Notes: generated by a model from the letters alone, not told the origin. A DNA stretch of 64,000 nucleotides from Kordiimonas sp. (GCA_002700365.1 PADB01000010.1:358504-422503); one strand, 5' to 3'; positions 7,906 to 17,255 are shown, counted from the first letter of the stretch. Translations and numbers: made by a program.

Positions 7906-8796
7906 TCAGGCATTACGACGGCGCAACACCAGCAGCCCCATGCCCGCTAACATCAATACTGCAGCCGCTGGTTCAGAAACGCCATTTGGACGTGGCGGAA
8001 CCGTGCTGTTAAAAATGTCATAACCTTGGTAACCGCCCAATTGATTAGACAGCAGGAAAACCTGACCGTTGGCATAACCCATGTCAAAATTGCTGTCCGC
8101 TGTCATGCCCAGGCTGGAGGACCCCAGATAAGACCCCGTTAAATCAAAGACGTAGGCGGCAGCACCGCTCACACCGACCAGCACATCTTCCACGGCATCA
8201 TAGCCGATAAAATGGTCAACCAAATCGGTAATTCCAGCACTCAAGAAATCCAGAGTAATGGTCGATTGCAGTGCGCCGGTTGTGTGGCTGATGACAGATA
8301 CTGAATTACCTGTACTGCCATAACCATAAAACCGATCCCGGCCGGAATCATAAGTCAACATGGCCTGACTGCTGGGCGATCCTGCCATATTATTCAGTTG
8401 TGTCGTATACGTCCCTGTCAACAATCCCGCCGCAGTACGCCCTACGGTCAGAAGATCGCTCGTAAACGTCACCAATTCCATCTGCCCGGTGTTCGCATTA
8501 TAGTTCCAGCCGCGCGCATCCGCATTCATCGGCGACAAACTCTGCTGCAATGTACCGCTGTTATCCCAGACATTTGCTGTGTAGCTGCTGCTACCCGCAC
8601 GAGACGCATAATATAGCCCGGCCACCGGATCATATCCAACCGAAGCAGAATTTGAGACCTGTCCCGACCCCAATAGCTGAATTGTCGCCGTTGCCGTCGG
8701 TTTAATGCTAATCGCTTCCGCCGTATCCGCCACACCAAATGATAAAGTAAGAGCCGCGGCACCAGCCAAAGCCACAGAAGAAAACTTTCTCAACAT
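7906..8796 (-). CDS. Secreted protein with PEP-CTERM-like sorting signal
   Basis: The ATG at 8796, with GGAAGGG just upstream, gives 296 residues. An N-terminal signal peptide (LRKFSSVALAGAAALTLSFG...AEA) leads to a Ser/Gly/Thr-rich body that looks like a beta-propeller (repeats of the type YDPVAGLYYAS, YDSGRDRFYGYG, YDAVEDVLVGV). The C-terminus VSEPAAAVLMLAGMGLLVLRRR is a PEP-CTERM-type tail: short acidic/proline motif, one membrane span, Arg cluster. The motif is SEP rather than the common PEP. Such proteins are usually processed by an exosortase in bacteria that make exopolysaccharide. No exosortase is in the window. Function of the body unknown. The gene stands alone. Confidence 0.72.
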   Translation of the reverse strand: MLRKFSSVALAGAAALTLSFGVADTAEAISIKPTATATIQLLGSGQVSNSASVGYDPVAGLYYASRAGSSSYTANVWDNSGTLQQSLSPMNADARGWNYNANTGQMELVTFTSDLLTVGRTAAGLLTGTYTTQLNNMAGSPSSQAMLTYDSGRDRFYGYGSTGNSVSVISHTTGALQSTITLDFLSAGITDLVDHFIGYDAVEDVLVGVSGAAAYVFDLTGSYLGSSSLGMTADSNFDMGYANGQVFLLSNQLGGYQGYDIFNSTVPPRPNGVSEPAAAVLMLAGMGLLVLRRRNA

Positions 8797-9037
8797 TACA
8801 AATCCCTTCCAGAAATGAACATGCCCTACTATCAAGCAAGCATCATACCAAAATTATTTTTCTATAATAATCAATACATTACGATAAACTAGGGCCATTT
8901 CCGAAATGGAATGACTCAAAATTGTAAAAAATACTGACACATATTCTCTAACAGAGACTTAAAAAGACAAAGAACATTGTCCCGCTTTATGATAACCGCC
9001 ATATAAGACCGCATCACAAAGACAAACCGCCTTTGCC

Positions 9038-9664
9038 TTAAGGCTCCAGTTCCGCATCCCAATACAGATAATCACGCCAGCTTTCATGTAAATAATTGGG
9101 CGGAAACGCCCGCCCGTTTTTCTGCAGCTGATGAATTGTTGGTTGCTCTGGCTTGCTCAGAAGGGGCATCACTGCCTCTTTCGGGGTCCGCCCCCCCTTC
9201 CTTAAATTACAGGGGGAACAGGACGTCGTTACATTTTCCCATGTTGTTTTTCCCCCTGCACGGCGCGGGATCACATGATCGAAAGTCAAATCACGAACCA
9301 GACGTGTCTGTTGTCCGCAATATTGGCAGCTAAACCGATCGCGCAAGAATAAATTAAACCGGGTAAATGTTGGGAATAGTTTAGGGGTAACATATTCTTT
9401 TAGGGCGATAACGCTTGGCAGCCTCAATTCACAACTGGGAGAACGAATGACTCTGTCATATTCACTGACCACCTGCACACGTTCTAAAAACACGGCCTTC
9501 AGTGCGGATTGCCAGGACCATACAGATAAAGGAAAATAGCTAAGCGGTTGATAATCTGCATTTAAGACAAGAGCAGGACATTTTTCTGGCGAGGTCCAGG
9601 TATCATAAGACTGGCTAAGGCTAGGCCTATGGCTATCATCGGTCAAATCAATGTCGGATAACAC
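9038..9664 (-). CDS. HNH endonuclease family protein
   Basis: Small zinc-binding HNH nuclease of the kind common as a housekeeping-like gene in alphaproteobacteria. About 208 residues. After an N-terminal domain (LNADYQPLSYFPLSVWSW) comes the HNH module with CQYCG, the core DLTFDHVIPRRAGG, WENVTTSC and CNLRKGGRTP. These provide two CxxC knuckles and the H-N-H metal site. I start at the GTG at 9664 because AGGAGG stands at ideal spacing before it. The frame is open to 9760, but the upstream ATG codons lack such a site. The physiological role of this family is not established. Confidence 0.82.
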   Translation of the reverse strand: MLSDIDLTDDSHRPSLSQSYDTWTSPEKCPALVLNADYQPLSYFPLSVWSWQSALKAVFLERVQVVSEYDRVIRSPSCELRLPSVIALKEYVTPKLFPTFTRFNLFLRDRFSCQYCGQQTRLVRDLTFDHVIPRRAGGKTTWENVTTSCSPCNLRKGGRTPKEAVMPLLSKPEQPTIHQLQKNGRAFPPNYLHESWRDYLYWDAELEP

Positions 9665-9846
9665 ATTTTCCTCCTGCACCGCCTGTCTGCACATCGTCCT
9701 GTACAAGGTCAATGTTGCAATAAACAAGGGTATTAAGCAACAGACAGATGACGACTTCATGACAATCGAAGCTTATCTTAACACAACAATGAAATAGCCC
9801 AAACCCCCTGCACGTTTACCCCGCATCTCTTGTCGTCTGCCCGCCC

Positions 9847-9889
9847 GCGGAAATTCCATAGCGGAAATTCCATGGCGGAAATCCCCATG
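9847..9889. repeat. Tandem repeat GCGGAAATTCCAT(A/G), three units
   Basis: Units of 14, 14 and 15 bp at 9847-9860, 9861-9874 and 9875-9889 lie in the gap between the divergent HNH and gluQ genes. They contain the inverted core GGAAATTCC. Possible regulator-binding sites or a simple repeat expansion. Confidence 0.7.
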
Positions 9890-9993
9890 ACGGCAGTATA
9901 ATATTATTCTGCATAGCTTTAACCTGTCACCGGCCACCACAGTGAGGCGAACAATTCATTCTCATTAACCGCCAGTCATGCTATGACATATCC

Positions 9994-10905
9994 ATGTCGT
10001 CCACGTCCTTTAAACAGAATACAGCCCCGGTGATCCCGGTGATTACCCGTTTTGCCCCAAGCCCCACGGGTTTATTACATCTAGGTCATGCCTATTCCGC
10101 CCTTACCGCATATCATCTGGCCCGGGACCTCAACGGGGACTTTCTGCTGCGGCTGGAAAATATTGACAGCAGCCGTTGCCACCCCAATTACGAACAGCAT
10201 ATCATACGCGATCTCAAGTGGTTAGGCATCGACTGGTCTGACCCACCTCGTCGTCAGTCGGATCACATGGCAGATTATCGCGATGCCCTGGAGGTCCTGC
10301 GGCACCGCGGCCTTATCTATCCGTGTTTTTGTACCCGCAAAGAAATACAGGACGAAATCAGACGCGCCGCACACGCACCGCACGGTCCGGAAGGGTATCT
10401 ATATCCCGGGACATGTCGCACCTTGTCCCCCGCCGCACAAAAACAGAAAATAGCAGAAGGATACCGTCCCGCATGGCGACTGCATATGGACGAAGCATTA
10501 GCCCAGGTAGGGACAACATTATTTTGGCAAGACTACGAACAAGGAGACATCAAGGCCCAACCCGCGATAATGGGCGATGTCGTACTGGCCCGCAAAGAGA
10601 CACCGACCAGCTACCATCTATCCTGCACCGTAGACGACCACCAACAGAATATTACTCATGTCGTGCGGGGCGATGATTTATTTCATGCCGCACATTTACA
10701 CCGCCTGCTGCAGCATTTATTAGGGCTGAAAACGCCGCTTTATTATCATCACCGCCTGTTATTGAATGAACAGGGTAAGCGTTACGCCAAACGCGACAAG
10801 GGCATCACATTACAGTCTTTACGTGAAAAGGGACACACCCCTAAAGATATTCAGGCCCTTATAGCTGCAGCACGCAAAAGCCCCGGTAATGATGAATATC
10901 CATAA
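9994..10905 (+). CDS. gluQ: Glutamyl-Q tRNA(Asp) synthetase
   Basis: Truncated class I glutamyl-tRNA synthetase paralogue that attaches glutamate to the queuosine base of tRNA-Asp. 303 residues, matching the family and lacking the anticodon-binding domain of GltX. The signature TRFAPSPTGLLHLGHAYSA holds the HIGH-type motif at His29-His32. A zinc-like cluster (CFCTRK ... YPGTCR) follows around residues 110-141. The KMSKS-equivalent is KRYAKRDKG near residue 265. It is divergent from the HNH gene and followed by an unknown gene 93 bp downstream. Confidence 0.93.
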   Translation: MSSTSFKQNTAPVIPVITRFAPSPTGLLHLGHAYSALTAYHLARDLNGDFLLRLENIDSSRCHPNYEQHIIRDLKWLGIDWSDPPRRQSDHMADYRDALEVLRHRGLIYPCFCTRKEIQDEIRRAAHAPHGPEGYLYPGTCRTLSPAAQKQKIAEGYRPAWRLHMDEALAQVGTTLFWQDYEQGDIKAQPAIMGDVVLARKETPTSYHLSCTVDDHQQNITHVVRGDDLFHAAHLHRLLQHLLGLKTPLYYHHRLLLNEQGKRYAKRDKGITLQSLREKGHTPKDIQALIAAARKSPGNDEYP

Positions 10906-10998
10906 AGCCCCCCCTTAAGTAATTGTTAGCTTCACGCTGCGATAATAAACGACAAAGGCACCTGCACATACCGTAATTGCGCCCAACAGAGAGACGAT

Positions 10999-11526
10999 AT
11001 GACAGATCATACGTCACATGACCGCCCTGGTAAGTCAAACGATCAACTGGCTGATACCCATGTTGAGGCGACATCCGAAGAGTTCAGTCAGGGACTTGCA
11101 AAAACGGCTTTACGGCCCTATCCGGATGCTCTTGCCGAAGCGGAAAAAACGATCAATAAGCTGGCTGATGAATATTTGCACTGGGTGCAAAATAATGTGG
11201 ATGGTATTTCCGACAAACTCAATGCCGCACACAATAACCCCCGAAGCAGTGCTTACGCGCTTGATAGTATAGCCGACATTGCCAAAGGACTGAGTAGCAC
11301 AGGACATGGTTTTGGGTATGCGTTAATCACAACGATTGCCGATAGCCTGCATCATTACAGCTGCAACACAACACAATTTGACTTTGACAATATAGAAATA
11401 ATTGCCGCCCACATCCGGGCCTTACGCTTTGTCCGCGAACAAAACATGCAAGGACACGGTGGCCTTACAGGACGCCGCCTAACCGCCCGCCTTCATGATG
11501 CTGTCGAAAAATCATTAACCGGCTGA
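10999..11526 (+). CDS. Conserved-looking protein of unknown function
   Basis: I do not recognise this 175-residue protein. It is acidic to neutral, without signal peptide or membrane span. After a polar tail it is mostly helical: a segment around EKTINKLADEYLHWVQNNVD, a second around YALDSIADIAKG, a third with SSTGHGFGYALITTIADSLHHY and a final helix EIIAAHIRALRFVREQNM. The four-helix pattern with a histidine in a helix recalls Hpt or CheE-like phosphotransfer proteins, but no certain motif supports that. The start ATG follows GAGAGACG. It is convergent with meaA. Confidence 0.7.
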   Translation: MTDHTSHDRPGKSNDQLADTHVEATSEEFSQGLAKTALRPYPDALAEAEKTINKLADEYLHWVQNNVDGISDKLNAAHNNPRSSAYALDSIADIAKGLSSTGHGFGYALITTIADSLHHYSCNTTQFDFDNIEIIAAHIRALRFVREQNMQGHGGLTGRRLTARLHDAVEKSLTG

Positions 11527-11612
11527 CATCTCGCCTGACGTTTCACTGGCTCTAATTCTACTGGCGTTTTCCGTAGCCGCCATCTCCATCACCGCATTTT
11601 GCCCGGACACAA

Positions 11613-13595
11613 TCAGGCTTCCGCATCAGCAACAATCGTGACGATATCATCCATAATTTTAGCCATTTCGAAATTCTTTGGCGTATAGATGCGCGCCACC
11701 CCGGCGGCCAGCAATAATTTTTCATCCTCTGGTGGAATAATACCCCCAACAACTACAGGCACGCTGCTTAATCCCTGTTCATTCATCAGGGACATAAACT
11801 CGGCCACCAACGGCACATGCGACCCTGACAATATTGACAGGCCCACACAATGCACCCCCTCCTCCAGGGCCGCGTTTGCAATCTGCGCCGGGGTAAGACG
11901 AATGCCTTCGTAAACAACTTCCATGCCCGCATCACGGGCCGTGACCGCGATTTGCTCCGCCCCGTTCGAATGCCCGTCCAGGCCCGGCTTACCCACCAAA
12001 AACTTTAATCGGCGGCCCAGCTTGGCGGAAAGATGATCAACCCGCTCACGCACTGCCGTTAGATGATCCCGGCCTGTGATATTTGCTGCCCTGCTGACAC
12101 CTGTAGGCGCACGATACTCACCATAGACATCCCGCATGACACGGCCCCATTCCCCTGTCGTCACCCCTGCTTTCGCTGCCGCGATGGATGGTTCCATTAT
12201 ATTCTGTCCTTCCGTAGCAGCCTCTTTCAGCTTTGCAATGGCTTGCTGCACGGCCTTATCATCACGGTCTGCGCGCCAGGTCTGCAATCGTTCGATTTGC
12301 TCTGCCTCTGCGGCGGGATCCACTGTCATAATGCCCCCATCGTTGGCCGACAATAAGGGGGACGGTTCTGTCTCCGTATATTTATTCACCCCGATCACCA
12401 CCTGTTCACCAGCTTCGATCGCCTGTAGACGTTGATTATTGGACGCAACCAGTTTCTGCTTCATATAGCTATTTTCCACAGCGGCCACAGCTCCCCCCAT
12501 TTCATCTATATGGGCCAGCTCTGCTCTCGCCTCTGCTTTCAGGGCCTCGACCTGCGCCTCAATCGCTATAGATCCATCAAAAATATCTCCATATTCCAGC
12601 AAGTCTGTCTCATAGGCCATGATTTGCTGCAGCCGCAAACTCCATTGCTGATCCCACGGCCGCGGCAATCCTAATGCTTCATTCCACGCGGGCAATTGCA
12701 CTGCACGTGCACGCGCTTTTTTGGATAACACCACGGCCAACATTTCAATTAAGATCCGGTACACATTATTTTCCGGTTGCTGCTCCGTCAGGCCTAAACT
12801 ATTTACCTGAACCCCATAACGGAACCGTCGGAATTTGGGATTTTCTACCCCGTAACGTTCGCGGGTAATTTCATCCCAAAGATCAACAAAAGCCCGCATT
12901 TTACAAATTTCTGTCACAAAACGGACACCCGCATTAACAAAGAAACTTATACGCCCTACAACTTTGGGGAAATCTTCTGCAGGGACTTGTCCGCCATCCC
13001 GTACTGCATCCAATACAGAAATAGCCGTCGCCAACGCATAAGATAATTCCTGCACCGGTGTCGCCCCGGCCTCTTGCAGATGATAAGAGCACACATTGGT
13101 TGGATTCCATTTAGGAATTTCACGATACGTAAAGCTGATGATATCGTTAATCATCTTTAGGCTTGGTTCCGGCGGAAAAATATACGTACCACGGCTAAGG
13201 TATTCTTTAATCAGGTCATTTTGCACGGTTCCCTGCAATACCTCGCGCGAAACGCCTTGTTCTTCGGCGGCGGCAACATAAAGAGCCAATAACCAGGGTG
13301 CGGTGGCATTAATCGTCATAGACGTATTCATCTCTGCCAATGGAATACGGTCAAACAGCGTGCGCATATCTCCCAAATGCGCGATGGGCACACCCACCTT
13401 ACCGACTTCCCCCCGGCTTAACTCATGATCGCTGTCATAACCCGTCTGCGTTGGCAGATCGAACGCTACGGATAAGCCCGTTTGTCCTTTTTCCAGATTG
13501 GCACGATACAATCTATTGGAAGCCGCGGCGGACGAATGCCCCGAATACGTCCGAAACAACCAAGGGCGATCACGTTCCTGCATATCCTTCTCCAT
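11613..13595 (-). CDS. meaA: Ethylmalonyl-CoA mutase
   Basis: Adenosylcobalamin enzyme converting (2R)-ethylmalonyl-CoA to (2S)-methylsuccinyl-CoA in the ethylmalonyl-CoA pathway. 660 residues. The N-terminal TIM barrel opens with LFRTYSGHSSAAASNRLYRAN and contains AFDLPTQTGYDSDHEL and NTSMTINATAPWLLALY. The C-terminal B12 domain has GLDGHSNGAEQ (DxHxxG, cobalt-ligating His near residue 543), GLSILSGSH and VVVGGIIPPED. Ethylmalonyl rather than methylmalonyl specificity is inferred from its single-chain MeaA-like form and from ccr and mcd next door. An alternative ATG four codons in (13583) has GGAG at better spacing. It is divergent from ccr across a 383-bp control region. Confidence 0.93.
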   Translation of the reverse strand: MEKDMQERDRPWLFRTYSGHSSAAASNRLYRANLEKGQTGLSVAFDLPTQTGYDSDHELSRGEVGKVGVPIAHLGDMRTLFDRIPLAEMNTSMTINATAPWLLALYVAAAEEQGVSREVLQGTVQNDLIKEYLSRGTYIFPPEPSLKMINDIISFTYREIPKWNPTNVCSYHLQEAGATPVQELSYALATAISVLDAVRDGGQVPAEDFPKVVGRISFFVNAGVRFVTEICKMRAFVDLWDEITRERYGVENPKFRRFRYGVQVNSLGLTEQQPENNVYRILIEMLAVVLSKKARARAVQLPAWNEALGLPRPWDQQWSLRLQQIMAYETDLLEYGDIFDGSIAIEAQVEALKAEARAELAHIDEMGGAVAAVENSYMKQKLVASNNQRLQAIEAGEQVVIGVNKYTETEPSPLLSANDGGIMTVDPAAEAEQIERLQTWRADRDDKAVQQAIAKLKEAATEGQNIMEPSIAAAKAGVTTGEWGRVMRDVYGEYRAPTGVSRAANITGRDHLTAVRERVDHLSAKLGRRLKFLVGKPGLDGHSNGAEQIAVTARDAGMEVVYEGIRLTPAQIANAALEEGVHCVGLSILSGSHVPLVAEFMSLMNEQGLSSVPVVVGGIIPPEDEKLLLAAGVARIYTPKNFEMAKIMDDIVTIVADAEA

Positions 13596-13701
13596 AGCGC
13601 ATAGGCATCTTTTTTAAACCACAAGTCGACTTAAAGCCATCGGACCTAAAAACAGCTTGCCATTATTATTGTTTTTTTATATCAAATATTTTTATAAAAG
13701 T

Positions 13702-13745
13702 GTTATATAATTTCGTCATATTGATTAATAAAGAAATTATATAAC
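13702..13745. promoter_or_regulatory. 13-bp perfect inverted repeat in the meaA-ccr control region
   Basis: GTTATATAATTTC (13702-13714) is repeated inverted as GAAATTATATAAC (13733-13745) around an 18-base centre. There is no T run, so it is not a terminator. On the minus strand the right arm contains TATAAT (13742 to 13737), a perfect -10 for meaA. It could be an operator for a dimeric regulator or an upstream-region hairpin. Confidence 0.6.
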
Positions 13746-13746
13746 T

Positions 13747-13847
13747 TATTTTGCGATGCAATATATTTATAGGCTATAATGGTAACCCGCAAAGAACAAG
13801 GGATTAGACGCAATTATAGACTAATTTATATATTGCGCCGCAAAATC
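13747..13847. promoter_or_regulatory. Paired TTGC-N3-GCAA operators and ccr promoter
   Basis: Two palindromes, TTGCGATGCAA (13751-13761) and TTGCGCCGCAA (13833-13843), extend to ATTTTGC-N3-GCAATAT and ATATTGC-N3-GCAAAAT. They are themselves inverted relative to each other. A perfect TATAAT at 13775-13780 lies 18 bp after TTGCGA (13751-13756), so the first palindrome would cover the -35 of a ccr promoter. The same palindrome precedes etfB. The TGC/GCA half-sites resemble those reported for PhaR, which is encoded at 22406-23032. Confidence 0.6.
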
Positions 13848-13978
13848 AAAGGCTTAAACTATAGTTTTAGATGAGTAATTTTATAAAAAACTACCCGTAA
13901 CAACAGCACATTCACATTTATCCCTGTCCGAAAAATATGGACGCCGCGAAAGAACGAATAGGTATGTAAGGATCAAAC

Positions 13979-15283
13979 ATGACCCAAAATACAGTCGAAA
14001 AACCGCAGGAAACCTTGGCTGAGACTATTGGCTACAAAGATCTTTATGAGGTTGGTCAGATCCCCCCATTGGGACATGTACCAAAACAAATGTATGCATG
14101 GGCGATTCGCCGTGAACGCCATGGACCTCCGGAAAAGTCTATGCAGCTCGAAGTTGTCGATACACCTGATATCGATTCTGATGAAGTGTTGGTGTTAGTT
14201 ATGGCCGCAGGTGTCAACTATAACGGCATTTGGGCAGGATTGGGGGAACCTATCTCGCCTTTTGATGTCCATAAAGCCGAATACCATATCGCTGGCTCCG
14301 ATGCGTCCGGCATCGTCTACAAAGTCGGTAGCCGCGTCACCCGCTTCAAGGTCGGTGACGAAGTTGTGGTTCACTGTAATCAGGATGAAGGTGATGACGA
14401 AGAATGTAATGGCGGTGATCCTATGTTGTCGCCATCACAACGGATCTGGGGTTATGAAACACCGGATGGTTCCTTCGCACAGTTTTGTCGGGTACAGTCC
14501 CGCCAATTAATGCCGCGGCCAAAACACCTGACTTGGGAAGAAAGTGCCTGTTACACCCTAACACTGGCCACAGCCTACCGTATGTTGTTTGGCCATCGCC
14601 CGCATATCCTGCGTCCAGGTCATAATGTTTTGGTCTGGGGGGCCTCCGGGGGGCTTGGGTCCATGGCGATCCAATTGATTGCCGCAGCCGGGGCCAATGC
14701 CATTGGGATCATTTCTGATGAATCCAAACGTGACTTTGTTATGTCACTTGGGGCGCGGGGCGTCCTGAACCGTAAAGATTTTGATTGTTGGGGGCAGCTC
14801 CCGAAAGTCAATTCGGACGAATTCCGCGATTACATGAAACGCACCCGTAAATTCGGGAAAGCCATTTGGGAAATTACGGGCGGCAAAGATGTTGACTTTG
14901 TGTTTGAACACCCCGGTGAGCAAACTTTCCCTGTTTCCTGCTTTGTTGTGAAACGTGGTGGTATGGTCGTTTTCTGCGCGGGCACAACCGGTTTCAACCT
15001 TACTTTTGATGCCCGTTTTGTCTGGATGCGCCAAAAACGTATTCAGGGTAGCCATTTTGCCCATCTGAAACAGGCCTCTCAGGCCAATAACATGATGATC
15101 GAACGGCGGATCGACCCTTGTATGTCAGAAGTCCTAAGTTGGGCGGATATACCCCGGGCGCATACCAAAATGATGAATAACGAGCATCTCCCTGGCAATA
15201 TGGCGGTATTGGTTTCTGCTAAAACTTCAGGACTACGAACCCTTGAAGATGCCATTGCCTTAGGAAACGAGGGGGCGTCTTAA
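13979..15283 (+). CDS. ccr: Crotonyl-CoA carboxylase/reductase
   Basis: Key enzyme of the ethylmalonyl-CoA pathway: NADPH-dependent reductive carboxylation of crotonyl-CoA to (2S)-ethylmalonyl-CoA. 434 residues, the normal size for this medium-chain dehydrogenase/reductase. The catalytic-domain motif GVNYNGIWAG (Asn80, Asn82), the acidic insertion NQDEGDDEECNGG, the cofactor motif WGASGGLGSMAIQ near residue 220 and GSHFAHLKQA (His359, His362) are those seen in carboxylating family members rather than plain crotonyl-CoA reductases. AAGGA lies 8 bases before the ATG. It is divergent from meaA and followed 80 bp later by mcd. Confidence 0.96.
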   Translation: MTQNTVEKPQETLAETIGYKDLYEVGQIPPLGHVPKQMYAWAIRRERHGPPEKSMQLEVVDTPDIDSDEVLVLVMAAGVNYNGIWAGLGEPISPFDVHKAEYHIAGSDASGIVYKVGSRVTRFKVGDEVVVHCNQDEGDDEECNGGDPMLSPSQRIWGYETPDGSFAQFCRVQSRQLMPRPKHLTWEESACYTLTLATAYRMLFGHRPHILRPGHNVLVWGASGGLGSMAIQLIAAAGANAIGIISDESKRDFVMSLGARGVLNRKDFDCWGQLPKVNSDEFRDYMKRTRKFGKAIWEITGGKDVDFVFEHPGEQTFPVSCFVVKRGGMVVFCAGTTGFNLTFDARFVWMRQKRIQGSHFAHLKQASQANNMMIERRIDPCMSEVLSWADIPRAHTKMMNNEHLPGNMAVLVSAKTSGLRTLEDAIALGNEGAS

Positions 15284-15363
15284 CGCCCCCATCGCTTTCC
15301 ACCGCCCTTCACCCCATAGGCCAGCCGACCAGACCATACCACCGAAAACGGACGATCATAACA

Positions 15364-17025
15364 ATGACAACAGAACTTCTCACACAGTGTCAGGCGGCCG
15401 TTGCCGCAGCCACGCAGCTATTGGAAACGGCCCGTTCCGGCCTGCGTGATCACCTATGTCAGGATGGAAAACTGGACCGTGAGCGCATTGCGGCCCATCA
15501 ATACGAAGCCCATGGCTTCTCATGGCTGGCGACATATGTAGAAACACTGCGTCAAACACTGCACTGGGCTGAAAATCTGAACACAGAAGGAAAGCTCACT
15601 GATCTGGAAGTCTTGATTGTCAAAATTGGCTTCGGTGAATATCTGTCCCAAATTGCAGGCGGTATCGCCATGAGCCAGGGGGAGATCATCCGCCCGGCAG
15701 ATATGTGGGTTACTAATGATGTCCTGCAAAATTTTGTTCAGGCTCCTGATGTTGCCCACTTAATCGAAAACGGCAATACCCCGGAAAACAGATTGGCATT
15801 GGCACGCCTCATCGAACACAGCGTTGATACTGGCGCCTTTGGGCAGACCGGACTGGACGAAATGGATGACATGATCCGCGACCAGTTCCGTCGTTTTGCC
15901 AATGAACAAGTCATTCCCCATGCCCACGAATGGCATTTAAATGATGAACTTATTCCATTGACGGTCATCGAATATATGGGGGAAATGGGTGTTTTTGGAC
16001 TGACCATACCTGAAGAATATGGTGGTATGGGCATGGGAAAAACATCTATGTGTGTCGTCTCCGAAGAACTCAGCCGCGGCTATATCGGTGTTGGCTCTTT
16101 GGGAACCCGTTCGGAAATCGCCGCAGAACTGATTATGGGTGGGGGCACAGAAGACCAGAAACAGTATTGGCTCCCTAAACTGGCAACGGCGGAGATTTTA
16201 CCCACCGCCGTATTCACCGAACCCAATAACGGATCTGACCTTGGGGGACTGCGCGCCCGCGCCACTCTGGGCAAAAACGCTGCAGGAGAAGATATTTATA
16301 CGGTCACGGGCAATAAAACCTGGATTACCCACGCGGCACGCGCGGACCTGATGACATTGCTGGTACGAACCGACCCGAACCAACCCGGCTATCAGGGCCT
16401 CAGCATGTTATTGGCGGAAAAACAGCGCGGCAATGACGATGATGCATTTCCCACCCCCGGCATGACCGGCGGTGAAATCGAGGTGCTGGGCTATCGCGGT
16501 ATGAAAGAATATGAACTGGGGTTTGATGGCTTTGAAGTCCCTGCGGACAACTTGCTGGGGAAAGAAGAAGGTCATGGCTTTAAACAGTTGATGGCCACCT
16601 TCGAATCCGCCCGCATTCAAACCGCGGCGCGCGCCTTAGGTGTGGCCCAAAGTGCTCTGGAACTTGGATTACGATACGCCACGGAAAGGATACAATTCAA
16701 CCAGCCCATTTTTAATTTCCCGCGCGTCCATAGCAAGATCGCCTGGGCCGTGACAGAATTAATGATGGCCCGGCAGCTGACCTATTTTTCCGCCCGGCAA
16801 AAAGACGAAGATAAACGCTGCGACCTCGAAGCGGGCATGGCTAAATTATTAGCGGCACGTGTCGCCTGGGCCAATGCGGATACGGCCTTACAAATTCATG
16901 GCGGTAATGGTTATGCGCTGGAATACCCGATCAGCCGTGTTCTGTGCGATGCCCGCATCCTCAACGTCTTTGAAGGGGCCGGGGAAATTCAAGCAGACGT
17001 TATTGCCCGTCGGCTTCTTGCCTGA
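15364..17025 (+). CDS. mcd: (2S)-methylsuccinyl-CoA dehydrogenase
   Basis: FAD-dependent acyl-CoA dehydrogenase oxidising methylsuccinyl-CoA to mesaconyl-CoA. 553 residues, about 150 more than ordinary acyl-CoA dehydrogenases. The N-terminal extension (to about residue 150, including SWLATYVETLRQTL) is typical of methylsuccinyl-CoA dehydrogenase. The dehydrogenase core has PEEYGGMGMG, TAVFTEPNNGSDLGG, the substrate/FAD region KEEGHGFKQLMATFE and IHGGNGYALEYPISR, ending in FEGAGEIQADVIARR. Electrons would go to the EtfAB pair encoded at 18260-19941. It lies downstream of ccr, probably co-transcribed. Confidence 0.93.
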   Translation: MTTELLTQCQAAVAAATQLLETARSGLRDHLCQDGKLDRERIAAHQYEAHGFSWLATYVETLRQTLHWAENLNTEGKLTDLEVLIVKIGFGEYLSQIAGGIAMSQGEIIRPADMWVTNDVLQNFVQAPDVAHLIENGNTPENRLALARLIEHSVDTGAFGQTGLDEMDDMIRDQFRRFANEQVIPHAHEWHLNDELIPLTVIEYMGEMGVFGLTIPEEYGGMGMGKTSMCVVSEELSRGYIGVGSLGTRSEIAAELIMGGGTEDQKQYWLPKLATAEILPTAVFTEPNNGSDLGGLRARATLGKNAAGEDIYTVTGNKTWITHAARADLMTLLVRTDPNQPGYQGLSMLLAEKQRGNDDDAFPTPGMTGGEIEVLGYRGMKEYELGFDGFEVPADNLLGKEEGHGFKQLMATFESARIQTAARALGVAQSALELGLRYATERIQFNQPIFNFPRVHSKIAWAVTELMMARQLTYFSARQKDEDKRCDLEAGMAKLLAARVAWANADTALQIHGGNGYALEYPISRVLCDARILNVFEGAGEIQADVIARRLLA

Positions 17026-17105
17026 TACCTGACTGAACTATAGAGGCAGCGGTTAAGAAGCATAATTCAGCTTTTCTGTGTAATGCAGGGCTTCCATATA
17101 ATACA

Positions 17106-17135
17106 GGGCGGGATATATCCCGCCCTTTTTATTTT
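17106..17135 (+). terminator. Terminator after mcd
   Basis: Stem GGGCGGGA-TATA-TCCCGCCC (17106-17125) followed by TTTTTATTTT. A strong intrinsic terminator closing the ccr-mcd transcript. Confidence 0.92.
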
Positions 17136-17255
17136 ATGATTGCCGCTTATTTATAGTGAGTGGCCTCTCTATAAAATACGGTACTGACCACCACATAGAC
17201 AACCCAACCTTAACAGGATAGGAATAACGCAACATGAATTCTGTAAGGACCTAAT

